From Promineifilum sp. (lineage in GTDB: Bacteria; Chloroflexota; Anaerolineae; Promineifilales; Promineifilaceae), in NCBI GenBank assembly GCA_020634335.1, contig JACKBY010000008.1:1-64000 (forward strand): a stretch of 64,000 nt of DNA. Reading direction: 5' to 3'. The notes under the pieces were generated by a model that made no database searches, was not told the origin of the DNA, and saw only the letters and a program-made list of their open reading frames with translations. The stretch's first letter is position 1, and the number at the start of each line of letters is the position of its first letter. This document shows, one piece after another, positions 19,286 through 28,500 of this stretch. A program made the position numbers and the translations under genes.

Positions 19286-20009
19286 CCGCAGCGGCGCGAT
19301 CCAGCAGCCACGTCACCCGGCCCGCGGCGGGCCGGATACGTTGGGCTGGAAGTCGCAATGAATCGTCCGTGCGCAGCGTGTTGTAGACGGCTTCGGCCTT
19401 GCCGCTTCCCGACGCCAGAAAGACGACGTGATGGGCATCATTGAGGGCAAGCGGCGTCAGCGTCACCCGCCCGGCCGGTCGACCCTGATAATCAGCCTTC
19501 ACCGCCGCCACCGGCCCGCCGGCGGCCGGCGAGCCGGGAAACAGCGACGCCGTGTGGCCGTCCTCGCCCAATCCCAGCAGCACCAGATCGAATCGGGGCC
19601 AGGGATGCGGCGCGCCGGGATCATGGGCCGCCGCCCAGGCGCGCAATCGCTCGTCATAGTCGGCCGTTGCTTCTTCGGCCGGCAGTTCGCCCCTCATGCG
19701 GTGGACGTGGTCGGGCGGGATCGACAAGGGGGCCAGCAGTGCCCCGGCCGCGGCGGCATAGTTACTGCCGGGGTCGTCCGGCGGCACCAGCCGCTCATCG
19801 CCCCAGAAGAAATGGACGTGCGCCCACGGGAGGGCCTGGGCCAACGGCGGCGCGGCCAGCGCCCGGTAGAGGCCCATTGGCGTGCCGCCCCCGGCCAACA
19901 CGAAACTCGCCACCCCTTTTTGGGCCACGGCGGTGCTCAGCACCCGCGTCGTCAGCTCGGCCGCCGCGCCGGCAAGATCGTCGGCCACGAGGATGCGCGG
20001 TTTAGCCAT
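19263..20009 (-). CDS. pgl: 6-phosphogluconolactonase
   Basis: A 248-aa SugI/DevB-type lactonase of the oxidative pentose phosphate pathway. It has LAGGGTPMGLYRAL near 38, the HFFWGDERLVPPDDPGSNY segment and LLGLGEDGHTASLFPGSP, all diagnostic. Its ATG lies inside the end of glk (8-nt overlap, ATGGCTAA), so translation is coupled. With glk this gives two early steps of glucose use; zwf is not in the window. Confidence 0.95.
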   Translation of the reverse strand: MAKPRILVADDLAGAAAELTTRVLSTAVAQKGVASFVLAGGGTPMGLYRALAAPPLAQALPWAHVHFFWGDERLVPPDDPGSNYAAAAGALLAPLSIPPDHVHRMRGELPAEEATADYDERLRAWAAAHDPGAPHPWPRFDLVLLGLGEDGHTASLFPGSPAAGGPVAAVKADYQGRPAGRVTLTPLALNDAHHVVFLASGSGKAEAVYNTLRTDDSLRLPAQRIRPAAGRVTWLLDRAAAATLDLPR

Positions 20010-21003
20010 GAGTCAGGGCCAGCGCGTCATAGGCCGTCCCATAGAGTGCAGTTTTGGGATTATAGATGACGTGGACGGGGATACGGCTCATCATCTCGCT
20101 GAAACGCCCCTTGTCCTGGAAAAACCCCATGAACGGGCCTTTTTGTAATTGGGGCAAGATGCGCACCGGGATGCCGCCGCCAAGGTAGATGCCGCCGGTA
20201 GCCAGCACGGTTAGCGCCAGATTGCCGGCCTGATCACCCAGAATCTCCATGAACAACTCCAGCGTGGCGGCGCAAATCTCGGCCTCTCCGGTCACGGCGG
20301 CGCGGGCAATGATCGGGGTGAGGTCAACAGCATCGGCCAACTGTTCGCGGAGCCAGTCTGGTTCGGGGTAACGGCCTGTCTCGCGCAGGAAAGTGTAGAT
20401 GTTGGGGATGCCGATGCCGGAGCAAACGCGCTCGTAGCTGACGTGGCCCATGCGCGGCAGCCAGTAATTGAGCATTTCCAGTTGCAAAGGCGTGGTCGGG
20501 CCGAAAGCACAATGCCCCCCCTCCGACGGGTAAGAATCGTACCGCTCTTGCCCCCGATTCCACACCAGGAACCCCTCGCCCAGGCCCGTACCCGGCGCGA
20601 TGACGCCGATGGCCCCGCGCGCGACGGGTTGGCCTTCGTTGAGGGTGATCAGATCGGTGGCTTCCAGATGGGGCACGGCCGTCGCCAGGGCCTCCAGATC
20701 GTTGAGCAGATGAACGTCGAAGCCGAAGCGTTCGCCCATCTCACCGGCCTTAATCACCCACGGCAGGTTGGTGACCTGGGCGCGGTCACCGACCACCGGC
20801 CCGGCCACGCCGAAGCTGCCGGCAGTGATGGCGTAATCGCCGTCCCGCAGGAATTCTTCAACGATTATTTCCAGAGATTGATATTGCTGGCTGGGAAACG
20901 TGCGCTCGATGACGGGGTGGCGCGTAATAAGCGACGCGCCTGCCTCCACCTCAAAGAGCGCCAATACTGTTTTGGTGCCGCCGATGTCGCCCGCGAGTAA
21001 CAT
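20002..21003 (-). CDS. glk: Glucokinase (Glk family)
   Basis: A 333-aa ATP-glucokinase of the Glk rather than ROK group. It has the phosphate-1 loop GDIGGTKTVLALFE at the N-terminus, catalytic Asp in HLLNDLEAL, IAPGTGLGEG and the sugar-binding SEGGHCAFGP. The ROK zinc motif is absent. GAGAGGTAAGGT precedes the ATG. It sits 3 nt after the DUF427 gene and overlaps pgl. Confidence 0.94.
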   Translation of the reverse strand: MLLAGDIGGTKTVLALFEVEAGASLITRHPVIERTFPSQQYQSLEIIVEEFLRDGDYAITAGSFGVAGPVVGDRAQVTNLPWVIKAGEMGERFGFDVHLLNDLEALATAVPHLEATDLITLNEGQPVARGAIGVIAPGTGLGEGFLVWNRGQERYDSYPSEGGHCAFGPTTPLQLEMLNYWLPRMGHVSYERVCSGIGIPNIYTFLRETGRYPEPDWLREQLADAVDLTPIIARAAVTGEAEICAATLELFMEILGDQAGNLALTVLATGGIYLGGGIPVRILPQLQKGPFMGFFQDKGRFSEMMSRIPVHVIYNPKTALYGTAYDALALTHG

Positions 21004-21006
21004 ACC

Positions 21007-21288
21007 TTACCTCTCGATTTTGACCATGCCATAGAAGGCGACGTGATCGCGAATTTCGGCCGCGGCCGGCTTCGGTTCGGGATAGTACCAGGCCGCATTG
21101 CGCACCACTTCGCCGTCGACCATGACGTCGTAATAGCTGGCGAGGCCTTTCCAGGGGCAGGTGGTGTGCCGGTCGCTGTCGCGGAAATACTCGCGGCGAA
21201 TGCTGTCGGGCGGGAAATAATAATTGCCTTCGACTACTTTCGTGTCGCCGCTATCGGCCAGGACGACGCCATTCCAAATTGCTTTCAT
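21007..21288 (-). CDS. DUF427 protein
   Basis: 93 aa from the ATG at 21288 (MKAIWNGVVLADS), with AGGAGA upstream; a longer frame adds 30 residues unlike the family and is rejected. DUF427 motifs are present: VEGNYYFPPDSI, CPWKGLASYYDV, NAAWYYPEP and DHVAFYG. The function of DUF427 is not established. It is followed after 3 nt by glk. Confidence 0.9.
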   Translation of the reverse strand: MKAIWNGVVLADSGDTKVVEGNYYFPPDSIRREYFRDSDRHTTCPWKGLASYYDVMVDGEVVRNAAWYYPEPKPAAAEIRDHVAFYGMVKIER

Positions 21289-21337
21289 GTGCAGGGGTTC
21301 TCCTGTGTGGGTGGGGGCAGAAAATGGTGGACAGTAA

Positions 21338-21661
21338 TCAGTTGTCCGTATCAGTCGCGGTCGCGTTTTCCAAGGCATGGATCAGCGCATCCAGCTGATC
21401 GCGGCAATCGGGGCACATGCTCAGATGATGCTCGACAAGCGGCTTTTTGCCGCCCACGTCCTGGTACGCTTCCAGGCAGTCGACGTATTCGTCCAGGCAA
21501 TTAAAGACTTCTTCGCAGGTCAACTCGTCGCTGCGCGTTTCGTTGAGCATGTGCATCAGCCGCTCCAAGGATGCATCATTCAGCGGCACGTTGACGCACG
21601 CCGGAGCCGGATGGCGAGTCAGCCCTAACTTCTGGCGAAATCTGTCGATCAGGTTACTCAT
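21338..21661 (-). CDS. Zinc-finger anti-sigma factor-like protein
   Basis: 107 aa with no membrane helix. It contains the ZAS pattern H79-x3-C83-x2-C86 (EHHLSMCPDC), preceded by C49, C55 and C62. Soluble zinc-binding anti-sigma factors of this type release their sigma on redox or zinc stress. It lies 51 nt downstream of an ECF sigma gene, the usual arrangement, and is presumably its regulator. Confidence 0.85.
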   Translation of the reverse strand: MSNLIDRFRQKLGLTRHPAPACVNVPLNDASLERLMHMLNETRSDELTCEEVFNCLDEYVDCLEAYQDVGGKKPLVEHHLSMCPDCRDQLDALIHALENATATDTDN

Positions 21662-21712
21662 TCTCTTTCTCTGACGAAGCCAGGTCTCGTTTTCTTACAA
21701 TGCCGGGCCGGA

Positions 21713-22363
21713 TTAGGCGTCGGCGAAAGAAGCCAGCACGTCTTCCGGCGACAGGTTGTCGACAGCCAGACGCCGCCGCAAGCGCTGGCGAGCATCGAAA
21801 ACCAGCTTGTAAACAGCATTCTGATTGGAACCCATCATGTAGGCCACCTCGCTGAGCGGGCGGCCCTGGATCACGGCCGCCGTCAGCGCCGTGCGTTGTT
21901 TGTCGGTCAGCTCCTCGTTGATAAGGCGGCTGACGTAGGCCATCAACTCGCGCCGTTCGGTCTGGTCTTCCGGGCGCGGGGCCGGATCGGCCACAAAGGA
22001 AGGTGTGTATTCGCCGTCTTCGGTCTGGGTCAACTGGTCGAGCGACATGTCGCGCCAGCGCTTGCGTCGCAATTCGGTCAGGCCGACATTCAGCGCTATC
22101 TTGTTGGCCCAGGTGGTGAACAGGCTACGCCCGGCAAAGGATGGCAGGTTTTCGAGAATTTTGAGCAACGCTTCTTGTGCGAAATCGTCGATGAGCGCGT
22201 CGAACTCCGGCGCGTTGGTGTCGATCTGGCCGAGCAGACCGCGGCGCAGGCCGTTGGTCAGCACCACACGCAGATCGGCCAACGCCGCATCGCGCAGCGG
22301 CCCTTCGGCCGACAGCTCCGCCAACCATTCCTCGTTCGTGCGTGTGGGTATCGCACTCATCAA
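21713..22363 (-). CDS. ECF-type RNA polymerase sigma factor
   Basis: 216 aa. Region 2 is visible around DDFAQEALLKILENLPSF and TTWANKIALNVGLTELRRKR; region 4 around LTDKQRTALTAAVI and SEVAYMMGSNQNAVYKLV, ending in basic RQRLRRRL. Only regions 2 and 4 are present, as in ECF factors. Two adjacent ATG codons start the gene. The partner is the zinc protein encoded downstream; DUF427, glk and pgl follow on the same strand and may share the transcript. Confidence 0.9.
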   Translation of the reverse strand: MMSAIPTRTNEEWLAELSAEGPLRDAALADLRVVLTNGLRRGLLGQIDTNAPEFDALIDDFAQEALLKILENLPSFAGRSLFTTWANKIALNVGLTELRRKRWRDMSLDQLTQTEDGEYTPSFVADPAPRPEDQTERRELMAYVSRLINEELTDKQRTALTAAVIQGRPLSEVAYMMGSNQNAVYKLVFDARQRLRRRLAVDNLSPEDVLASFADA

Positions 22364-22495
22364 GATTTACTGCTCATCGAGGCCATCGTCCGGCTTATTG
22401 TAGCTTCTATTCCCCACCCCGTCGCCCTTGATCGCGCCGGTTCGGCGTTCTTCACCTGAATTCGTCATTCATCACCCCTGAACCCGTCACTTCGT

Positions 22496-23185
22496 TTAGG
22501 CGTCGGCCGCGCGGACGACAACCATCTGGTAATAGTCACACCAATCTTGCAACGGGCAAATGTGACACTGCGGGCGACGGGCGCGGCATATCTCACGACC
22601 GTGGCGGATCAGGTTGATGTGAATCGGATAATAGGTTTCCGGAGCGCCCAACGCGGCCAGAAACTCGTGGGCCTGATTGGCGTTCATGTGCTCCGGGATC
22701 AGACCCAGGCGTCCGGTGACACGATGGACGTGGGTATCGACTGGAAAGGCGGGGCGGCCGAGCGAGAACAACAGCACAATCGAGGCCGTCTTCGGCCCCA
22801 CTCCGTCGATGATGGTCAGCCAAGCCATCGCCTCGGCCATGGGCAGGTCGGCCAGAAAGTCGAGCGACAACTCGCCCCGTTCGCGTTGAATATGCCGCAG
22901 CGCGGCCTGAATGCGCGGCCCTTTTATGTTTGACAACCCCGCCGGGCGAATGGCGTCGATGACTTCCTCCGGCGGTGCGTCCATGACACTCTCCCAATCG
23001 GCAAAGCGAGTGATCAGGGCGTCGTAGGCGCGCTCAGTATTGATGTCGGCCGTGGCTTGCGAGAGGATCGTGCCGACCAACTGGTTCAGCGGCGGCCCGT
23101 GGGAATGCCACACCGGGCGACCATAAGCCTCGTTTAGAATTGCGAAGACGGCGGCATATTTCGCGCGCAAAGTCTCCAGTTCCAT
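22496..23185 (-). CDS. Endonuclease III-type DNA glycosylase with 4Fe-4S cluster
   Basis: A 229-aa HhH-GPD protein. The helix-hairpin-helix is IDGVGPKTASIVLL with catalytic Lys132, and the catalytic Asp150 is in FPVDTHVHRV. The C-terminal iron-sulfur site is C200-x6-C207-x2-C210-x5-C216. It excises oxidised bases in base-excision repair; relative to Nth it may have a different base preference. The start at 23185 has GGAGG 8-9 nt upstream and lies 4 nt after the methyltransferase stop, so both genes are likely co-translated. Confidence 0.9.
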   Translation of the reverse strand: MELETLRAKYAAVFAILNEAYGRPVWHSHGPPLNQLVGTILSQATADINTERAYDALITRFADWESVMDAPPEEVIDAIRPAGLSNIKGPRIQAALRHIQRERGELSLDFLADLPMAEAMAWLTIIDGVGPKTASIVLLFSLGRPAFPVDTHVHRVTGRLGLIPEHMNANQAHEFLAALGAPETYYPIHINLIRHGREICRARRPQCHICPLQDWCDYYQMVVVRAADA

Positions 23186-23189
23186 CCGG

Positions 23190-24956
23190 TTATTCCTCCC
23201 CCGCGCCCACACGCTGCGACCGAAGGCGGCGCCCGGCCAGGCATTCCGCCAGCGCCGCGCGCAACGCCGCGCGCTCGCCCGGCGAAAAGCCCATCAATTC
23301 AAAGACCAGTTCATCCAAGGCCTGTTGTTCCGGACGCTCCAGGGCCTCCAGTGTATCAACGATGGGCACAACCGCCAGCCGATCAAAACAAGATTCCAGA
23401 TCACGGCGCGCGCCCTCATCCAGAGCACGGGGGTCGGGCAAGAGGACGGACGACAATTCATACGTCGCCAGCCACAACACGCCTTCGCCCAAATTTACGC
23501 GGCCGCCCAGTTCGCAGGCCAGCGCAAACCAGGCGCTGTTGAGCAGCGCCGCCGCCACGGCAGTCGGCACCCCGGCCGGCGACACACGATAAATCTGCTG
23601 GTCAACGGCCGGCTCTCCGGCGACGACAGCGAAGTGTCTCTGCCAGATACCCTTCGCCAACAACAGCCCGGCAGCCGGTTGCCGCGGCAGCGCGTACCAG
23701 GGCCGGCGCCCGGCGCACGTGGCGCGGGCGGCCAGGCCGGTCGCTTCGCCCCAGGCCAGATACGCGACCACGCCCGTGCCCGCGAGCTGGGCATCGCATG
23801 GGATGAGCAATACCTCGTGGCGAGCGTCAGCCGGGGTCAGGTGCAATCCGCCCACGCCGCGCAAGGATTTGAGCAGCGGCCGGCGGAATTCCGGTTCGAT
23901 TCCCCACTGCTCGACGCGCCGACGATCCGGGTAGAAGAAGGAATTGGCTCCCGTCGTATAGCCTCGGTGCACGATGGCCCAGTCGCCCAGCGGGGCAACC
24001 GGCCGCGTGGCGGGGCGCAGATAGACCTCTGGTGCGCGCAGGAAGGTGCTCCAGCGCGCGGCGGCTGAAAAGTGTCCCTGAACGCGCACCCGCACCGTGG
24101 CCCCGGCAGTCACGCGGTCGACGGCGGGCATCAGTCGGGTGATGAGTTGCTCCACGGCGGCCACGCGGCGGCTGTCGGTTTCGTGGCCCAGCAGATCGCG
24201 CAAGGGGCGGCGCAGGCGGACGAAGCGCACGCGATTGGCGGCGCGATCTTCGGCGTCGGTGGCGCGTTCCAGGATGACGACGCAGGTGTTGATGCTGGCC
24301 GCAGCGAACCAGCGCTCGACGGCCGATTCGACCACAGCCACGATACGAAAGTGATCGAGCAGAAACTGCTTCAAAGCGTCGCCATAGGCCACGTCGAGCC
24401 AGCCGTTGGGCACTACAAATCCCAATCGCCCCCCCTCGCGCAGAAAGTGCAGGCTGTGGATGAAGAAATATGCATATAGCCCGGCCCGGCCGGGGAGGGC
24501 CAACGCCATGTCTCGCGGCAACAGGCCCAGGGGCGAAGCGTTCGCCTGATCGGCGGGTTCAGTGGGAAAAAGGGCGAGCTGGCCCGCGTTCGGGTCGAGC
24601 CGGTCGATCCACTCCGCGCGGGTGTAGGGGGGATTGCCCACCACGGCATCGAACGACGGGTGGGCACGCGGGTCGAGCGTCAGGAAATTGGCCTGTTCGA
24701 CTGTGACTCCCGGAATGGCCGCCGCCGCGGATGCCGCGGCCGGATCGAGTTCAATGCCGTGCAGGGTTCCGGCGACATCCGTCGAGCCTGAGGCCAGCCA
24801 CGAGCGCCAGCGGACGGCCCGCCGCAACAACGCTCCATCGCCACAACTGGGATCGAGCAGGCGTTCATTCGGCCGGCGCAAGCAAAAGCCCAGCAGCAGG
24901 TCGGCCACGTCGATGGGTGTGGCGAATTGTCCCCAGGTGCGCTGTTTGCTGGTCAT
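23190..24956 (-). CDS. N6-adenine DNA methyltransferase, TaqI/Eco57I type (orphan)
   Basis: 588 aa. The SAM motif is LLDPSCGDGALL (33-44), the amino-methyl transfer motif is VVGNPPYT (NPPY at 108-111), and FFIHSLHFLREGGRLGFVVP and NGWLDVAYG follow, as in gamma-class adenine methyltransferases. Residues about 300-550 form a TaqI-like specificity region (GDWAIVHRGYTTGANSFF). No nuclease motif is in the chain and no restriction gene is adjacent, so it looks like an orphan. It is divergent from the unknown gene at 25021. Confidence 0.85.
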   Translation of the reverse strand: MTSKQRTWGQFATPIDVADLLLGFCLRRPNERLLDPSCGDGALLRRAVRWRSWLASGSTDVAGTLHGIELDPAAASAAAAIPGVTVEQANFLTLDPRAHPSFDAVVGNPPYTRAEWIDRLDPNAGQLALFPTEPADQANASPLGLLPRDMALALPGRAGLYAYFFIHSLHFLREGGRLGFVVPNGWLDVAYGDALKQFLLDHFRIVAVVESAVERWFAAASINTCVVILERATDAEDRAANRVRFVRLRRPLRDLLGHETDSRRVAAVEQLITRLMPAVDRVTAGATVRVRVQGHFSAAARWSTFLRAPEVYLRPATRPVAPLGDWAIVHRGYTTGANSFFYPDRRRVEQWGIEPEFRRPLLKSLRGVGGLHLTPADARHEVLLIPCDAQLAGTGVVAYLAWGEATGLAARATCAGRRPWYALPRQPAAGLLLAKGIWQRHFAVVAGEPAVDQQIYRVSPAGVPTAVAAALLNSAWFALACELGGRVNLGEGVLWLATYELSSVLLPDPRALDEGARRDLESCFDRLAVVPIVDTLEALERPEQQALDELVFELMGFSPGERAALRAALAECLAGRRLRSQRVGAGEE

Positions 24957-25020
24957 AAGTCTCCCGATGGGTGAAAAAGCGATGGGTAAAGCCGTCGGTC
25001 GTGATTATACTATAAGCGCT

Positions 25021-25491
25021 ATGAGCGCGTTATCACAGAAGGAATTTATCAAGACCCTGCCGGACACGCTGCGGCCGCTGCTGCCGCCGGTCTTGCAGGA
25101 TTTCCAGGCCCGGCAGCCGTGGGGTCTGTTGCAGCTTCACTATGGTGAGCCGTCGCTCCACTACGAAGTCGGCTACGTGGGCCAGCGCCCCGGCCGTCTC
25201 ATCACCGGCTGGGAACTGGGATTCCATTGCGAAGCGCGCGACTACCGGCTGAATCGGCTGCTACTCGACGGCTTCCGCCGCTCCCTGTTCGAGATCAAGG
25301 CCACGCTGGGCGAGAGCATCGAGGCGGAGATGTGGGATCGCGGCTGGACGAAGATCTACGAGGTCTACCCCGGCGAGCCGCTGACCGAAGGATATCGCGC
25401 GGCCGTCGCCGGGCGGCTGGCGCAGATCATCACCTGCATCCACCCGGTGTTTGTCGATCTGCGGCGGGCGGCGATGGAGATTTATCGGTGA
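25021..25491 (+). CDS. Unknown 156-aa protein
   Basis: Not recognised. A mixed alpha/beta soluble protein with no signal or membrane segment. It has PSLHYEVGYVGQRPGRL and a basic, Arg-rich middle, and ends in helices. It is preceded by TATACT (about 25007) as a possible -10 and shares a 64-nt divergent gap with the methyltransferase. A hairpin terminator follows at 25506. Confidence 0.65.
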   Translation: MSALSQKEFIKTLPDTLRPLLPPVLQDFQARQPWGLLQLHYGEPSLHYEVGYVGQRPGRLITGWELGFHCEARDYRLNRLLLDGFRRSLFEIKATLGESIEAEMWDRGWTKIYEVYPGEPLTEGYRAAVAGRLAQIITCIHPVFVDLRRAAMEIYR

Positions 25492-25505
25492 TAACCACGA
25501 TATTG

Positions 25506-25549
25506 ACGCAAAGACGCAAGGTTCAAAAGAAAACCTTGCGTCTTTGCGT
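25506..25549. terminator. Strong 18-bp hairpin between convergent genes
   Basis: ACGCAAAGACGCAAGGTT (25506-25523) pairs perfectly with 25532-25549 around the loop CAAAAGAA. It lies 14 nt after the 156-aa gene and 20 nt after the minus-strand repeat-protein gene, so probably serves both. Confidence 0.85.
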
Positions 25550-25569
25550 TGGCGGGTTTGTTCTGCTGG

Positions 25570-28500
25570 TTAGTTCTGGCTGATGACCAACGGCAGCAAC
25601 AGATATTGAGTCTTTGAGCCGACAAAGGTTGCCGTTACCTTCTTCGGGCCGCTAAGCAGCAGCGATACCGCCGCCTGCGTGCCGGTTGCGTCGCCACTCC
25701 AGCCGTCGAATGTCGCGTTGAAGCCGGGAACAGCCGTCAGGGTAACCGTCTGGCCGCAAGCCAGTTGGCTGAGCGGCGGATTGGTGGAAACCGAGCCTGT
25801 GCCGACGACGGTGATGTCGAGCAGAGGCCGGTCGGCCGGCAGCGACCCCTGAGCGGTGTTGTAGAAGTAATCGACGACGGCCGTGTGCGCCGGGGCGGGG
25901 TTGCCCTTCGACGCCACGTTGCCGGCGAAGACGCCCGCCTTTTTGACGTTCAACACGTAATTATTGAACGTGCCGGCTTCCGTCCAGTCAGTGCCGTTCG
26001 TGCTGTAGGCCACGAACCAGCGGACGCCGACTCGCGAGACGCGCAAGTAGGATGCGCCGGGGGGATTGATGTCGAGGGAAATGCGTTTGCGGGCAGCGCC
26101 ATCGGCGAATGTGGCTGCATAGATCTTAAGCCCCTCGTTGTACTCGAAGTCAAATCGGGCAAAGTTCTGCGCATCCTGCTCCACGATGATGCCCTGCATC
26201 TGCGCGGTTTGGGTGACCGCGGAATCGAACTTCACGACGTACTCGAAATCGACGTTGTCGGCGGCTTGCATCACGCGCGGGGCATTATTGCCGTCGCTCC
26301 ATACGTTGTGGGTGGGGCCCTCCGGCACGGTGATAAGCAGGTGAGTGCCGTTGACTTTGAACGTACCATCGCCCAAGGGATTATTAGGCTGGCCCCACTT
26401 CGCGTCCAGGGCGCACGTGTCGAACTGATCTGTATAGGGGCCGGCGGGGACGATGAAGGTGGCGACGATGTTCTTGTCGCTGAGCATCGTCACGTTGACC
26501 GGGTTGCTGTTGCTGGTCAGGTCGCCCGTCCAGCCGGCAAAAATCGAGCCGCCGGCCGGTTCGGCCGTCAGTTTGACGACCTCGCCATAGAGGTACTCCG
26601 TCTTCAGGGGGCTGACCTTGACTGTTCCCGAACCGTTGCCGGTGGTGCCTGTTGTCAGAGTGAAGGGGCCGGGAGCGGTAAAAGCAGCAGTGACGTTGGC
26701 CCCATCGTCGCCGATGATGACGGTCGTGGTGGAGTTGGTGCCGCTCGCGTCGCCGCTCCAGCCCACGAAGGACCATCCCGGATTGGGGAAGGCCGTCAAC
26801 GTGACCATCGTGCCGGGCAGATAGAAGGCCTGATCGGGCTGCTTCGTGACGTTGCCCCCCTCCGGGGGTAACAGGGTGATATTGAGCGGGAAGCCATCAT
26901 CGGCAAACGTGGCCGTGATGACGAAGTTGCGGTTAACGGTTACCTGAATCACCGGATTCGTGCCGGTCGCGTCGCCGCTCCAGGACACGAAGCGCTTTCC
27001 GGCGTCGGGCACGGCGGTCAACGTCACAACCGTGTCGAGCGGGTAGTTCGGGCCGGGCTTGTCGCGGGTCACGGTTCCCCCGCCGCCGGGCACGGTTACG
27101 TCGATGGTGTAGGTCTGCGCGGCGACGAAGTTGGCGACAAGAGTGGTGTCCTGACTGATCGTGAAGGATAGCGGGTTTACGGTCGAAGATATCGTACCCG
27201 TCCAATCAGAGAAAGCGAAGCCGGGATCAGCCATCGCCTCGACCATAATCGCCTCACCCGCTGCGTAGAAGTTCTTCTTGGGCGTCCAGTCCACGGTGCC
27301 GTTGCCCGCCGAGGTGGCGTTGAAGGTAAATTGCGGCTGGGCGAAATTGGCGACGATGGTAAGGTCTTCGTCGACGAGAACGTCCTGGCTGGGAGCGTTG
27401 CCGCCCAGGTCGCCGGTCCATTCGGTGAAGGTATACCCGTTGTTGGCCGTAGCCGAGACGGTAACGGTCGTGCCCGCCGGGTAAGAGCCGCCGGGCGGAT
27501 TTAGCGTCACGCTGCCGCCTTCGGGCGGGTTAGCGGAAGTGGTCACGGTGAACGACGGGACGGCAAAAAGGGCCGTGATGTTCATATTTTTGGTCACGGT
27601 GATCGTCAACGGGTTGGCGTTGCCGCTCTCGTCGCCGCTCCAGCCGGAGAAGGTATAGCCGGGGTTGGGCAGGGGCGTCACGATAACTTGCGTGCCCGCC
27701 GCGTAGGTGCCGCCGGGCGGGTTCAACGTCACGCTGCCGCCTTCGGGTGGGCTGGCCGAGGTCGTGACGGTGTAGTTCGTCTGTGACTGCTTGAATATCG
27801 CCGTGATGGCGTGCTCGCCGGTGATGGTAAACTGCACCGGGTTCTGCGTGCCCAGCGACGACCCCGCGCGCGCCTCGGCGCTGCCCACGTTGACGTTCAG
27901 GTCGCGGTAGGCGTTGTAGAGAACCGGCTTGGCATCGTCGGGGGCCACCTCATCCGTCAGGCCAAAGGTCAACCGGCGCGGCGCGCTGTTGTTGGGCATC
28001 AGCAAACTACTGCCACTGCGGCCGAAGCCCAGGACGGTCATCTGATTCGAAGCGCCGGGGAAGTAAGTATCGTTAGCCGTATCGTCCTTGTGATTCACAA
28101 AATAAATGGCCCGGCCGGCAGCGCCGACGGCGGGATCGACGACGTAGGCCCATTCTTCATTGGGCAGATCGCCGTTGCGGGTCTGGCCGCCGGTCACCTG
28201 CGTGCCATCGCTGAAGACGATGTAATCGGTGGCCGTATTCAGTTGTCCGCCCGGCGTGCCCTCATAGAGGAACCAGAAAGGATAGCTCAGCGCCCCGGAG
28301 ATGCGAGCCTTGACCATCGTAAAGGTCGTATAGTTCGGGTAAATCTCGAACGTACCTTCCCAGCGTTGCGTATCACCCGGCAGTTTCTTGCCCAGGAAGT
28401 GCAAGGTCACCTTGATAGGCCCCTGGCTCAGGACGGTGGGCGTCATTTTGCCCTTGCCGGGATGGAATATGGCTTCGTTAGAGCCGCCCGCCGCGTTGGG

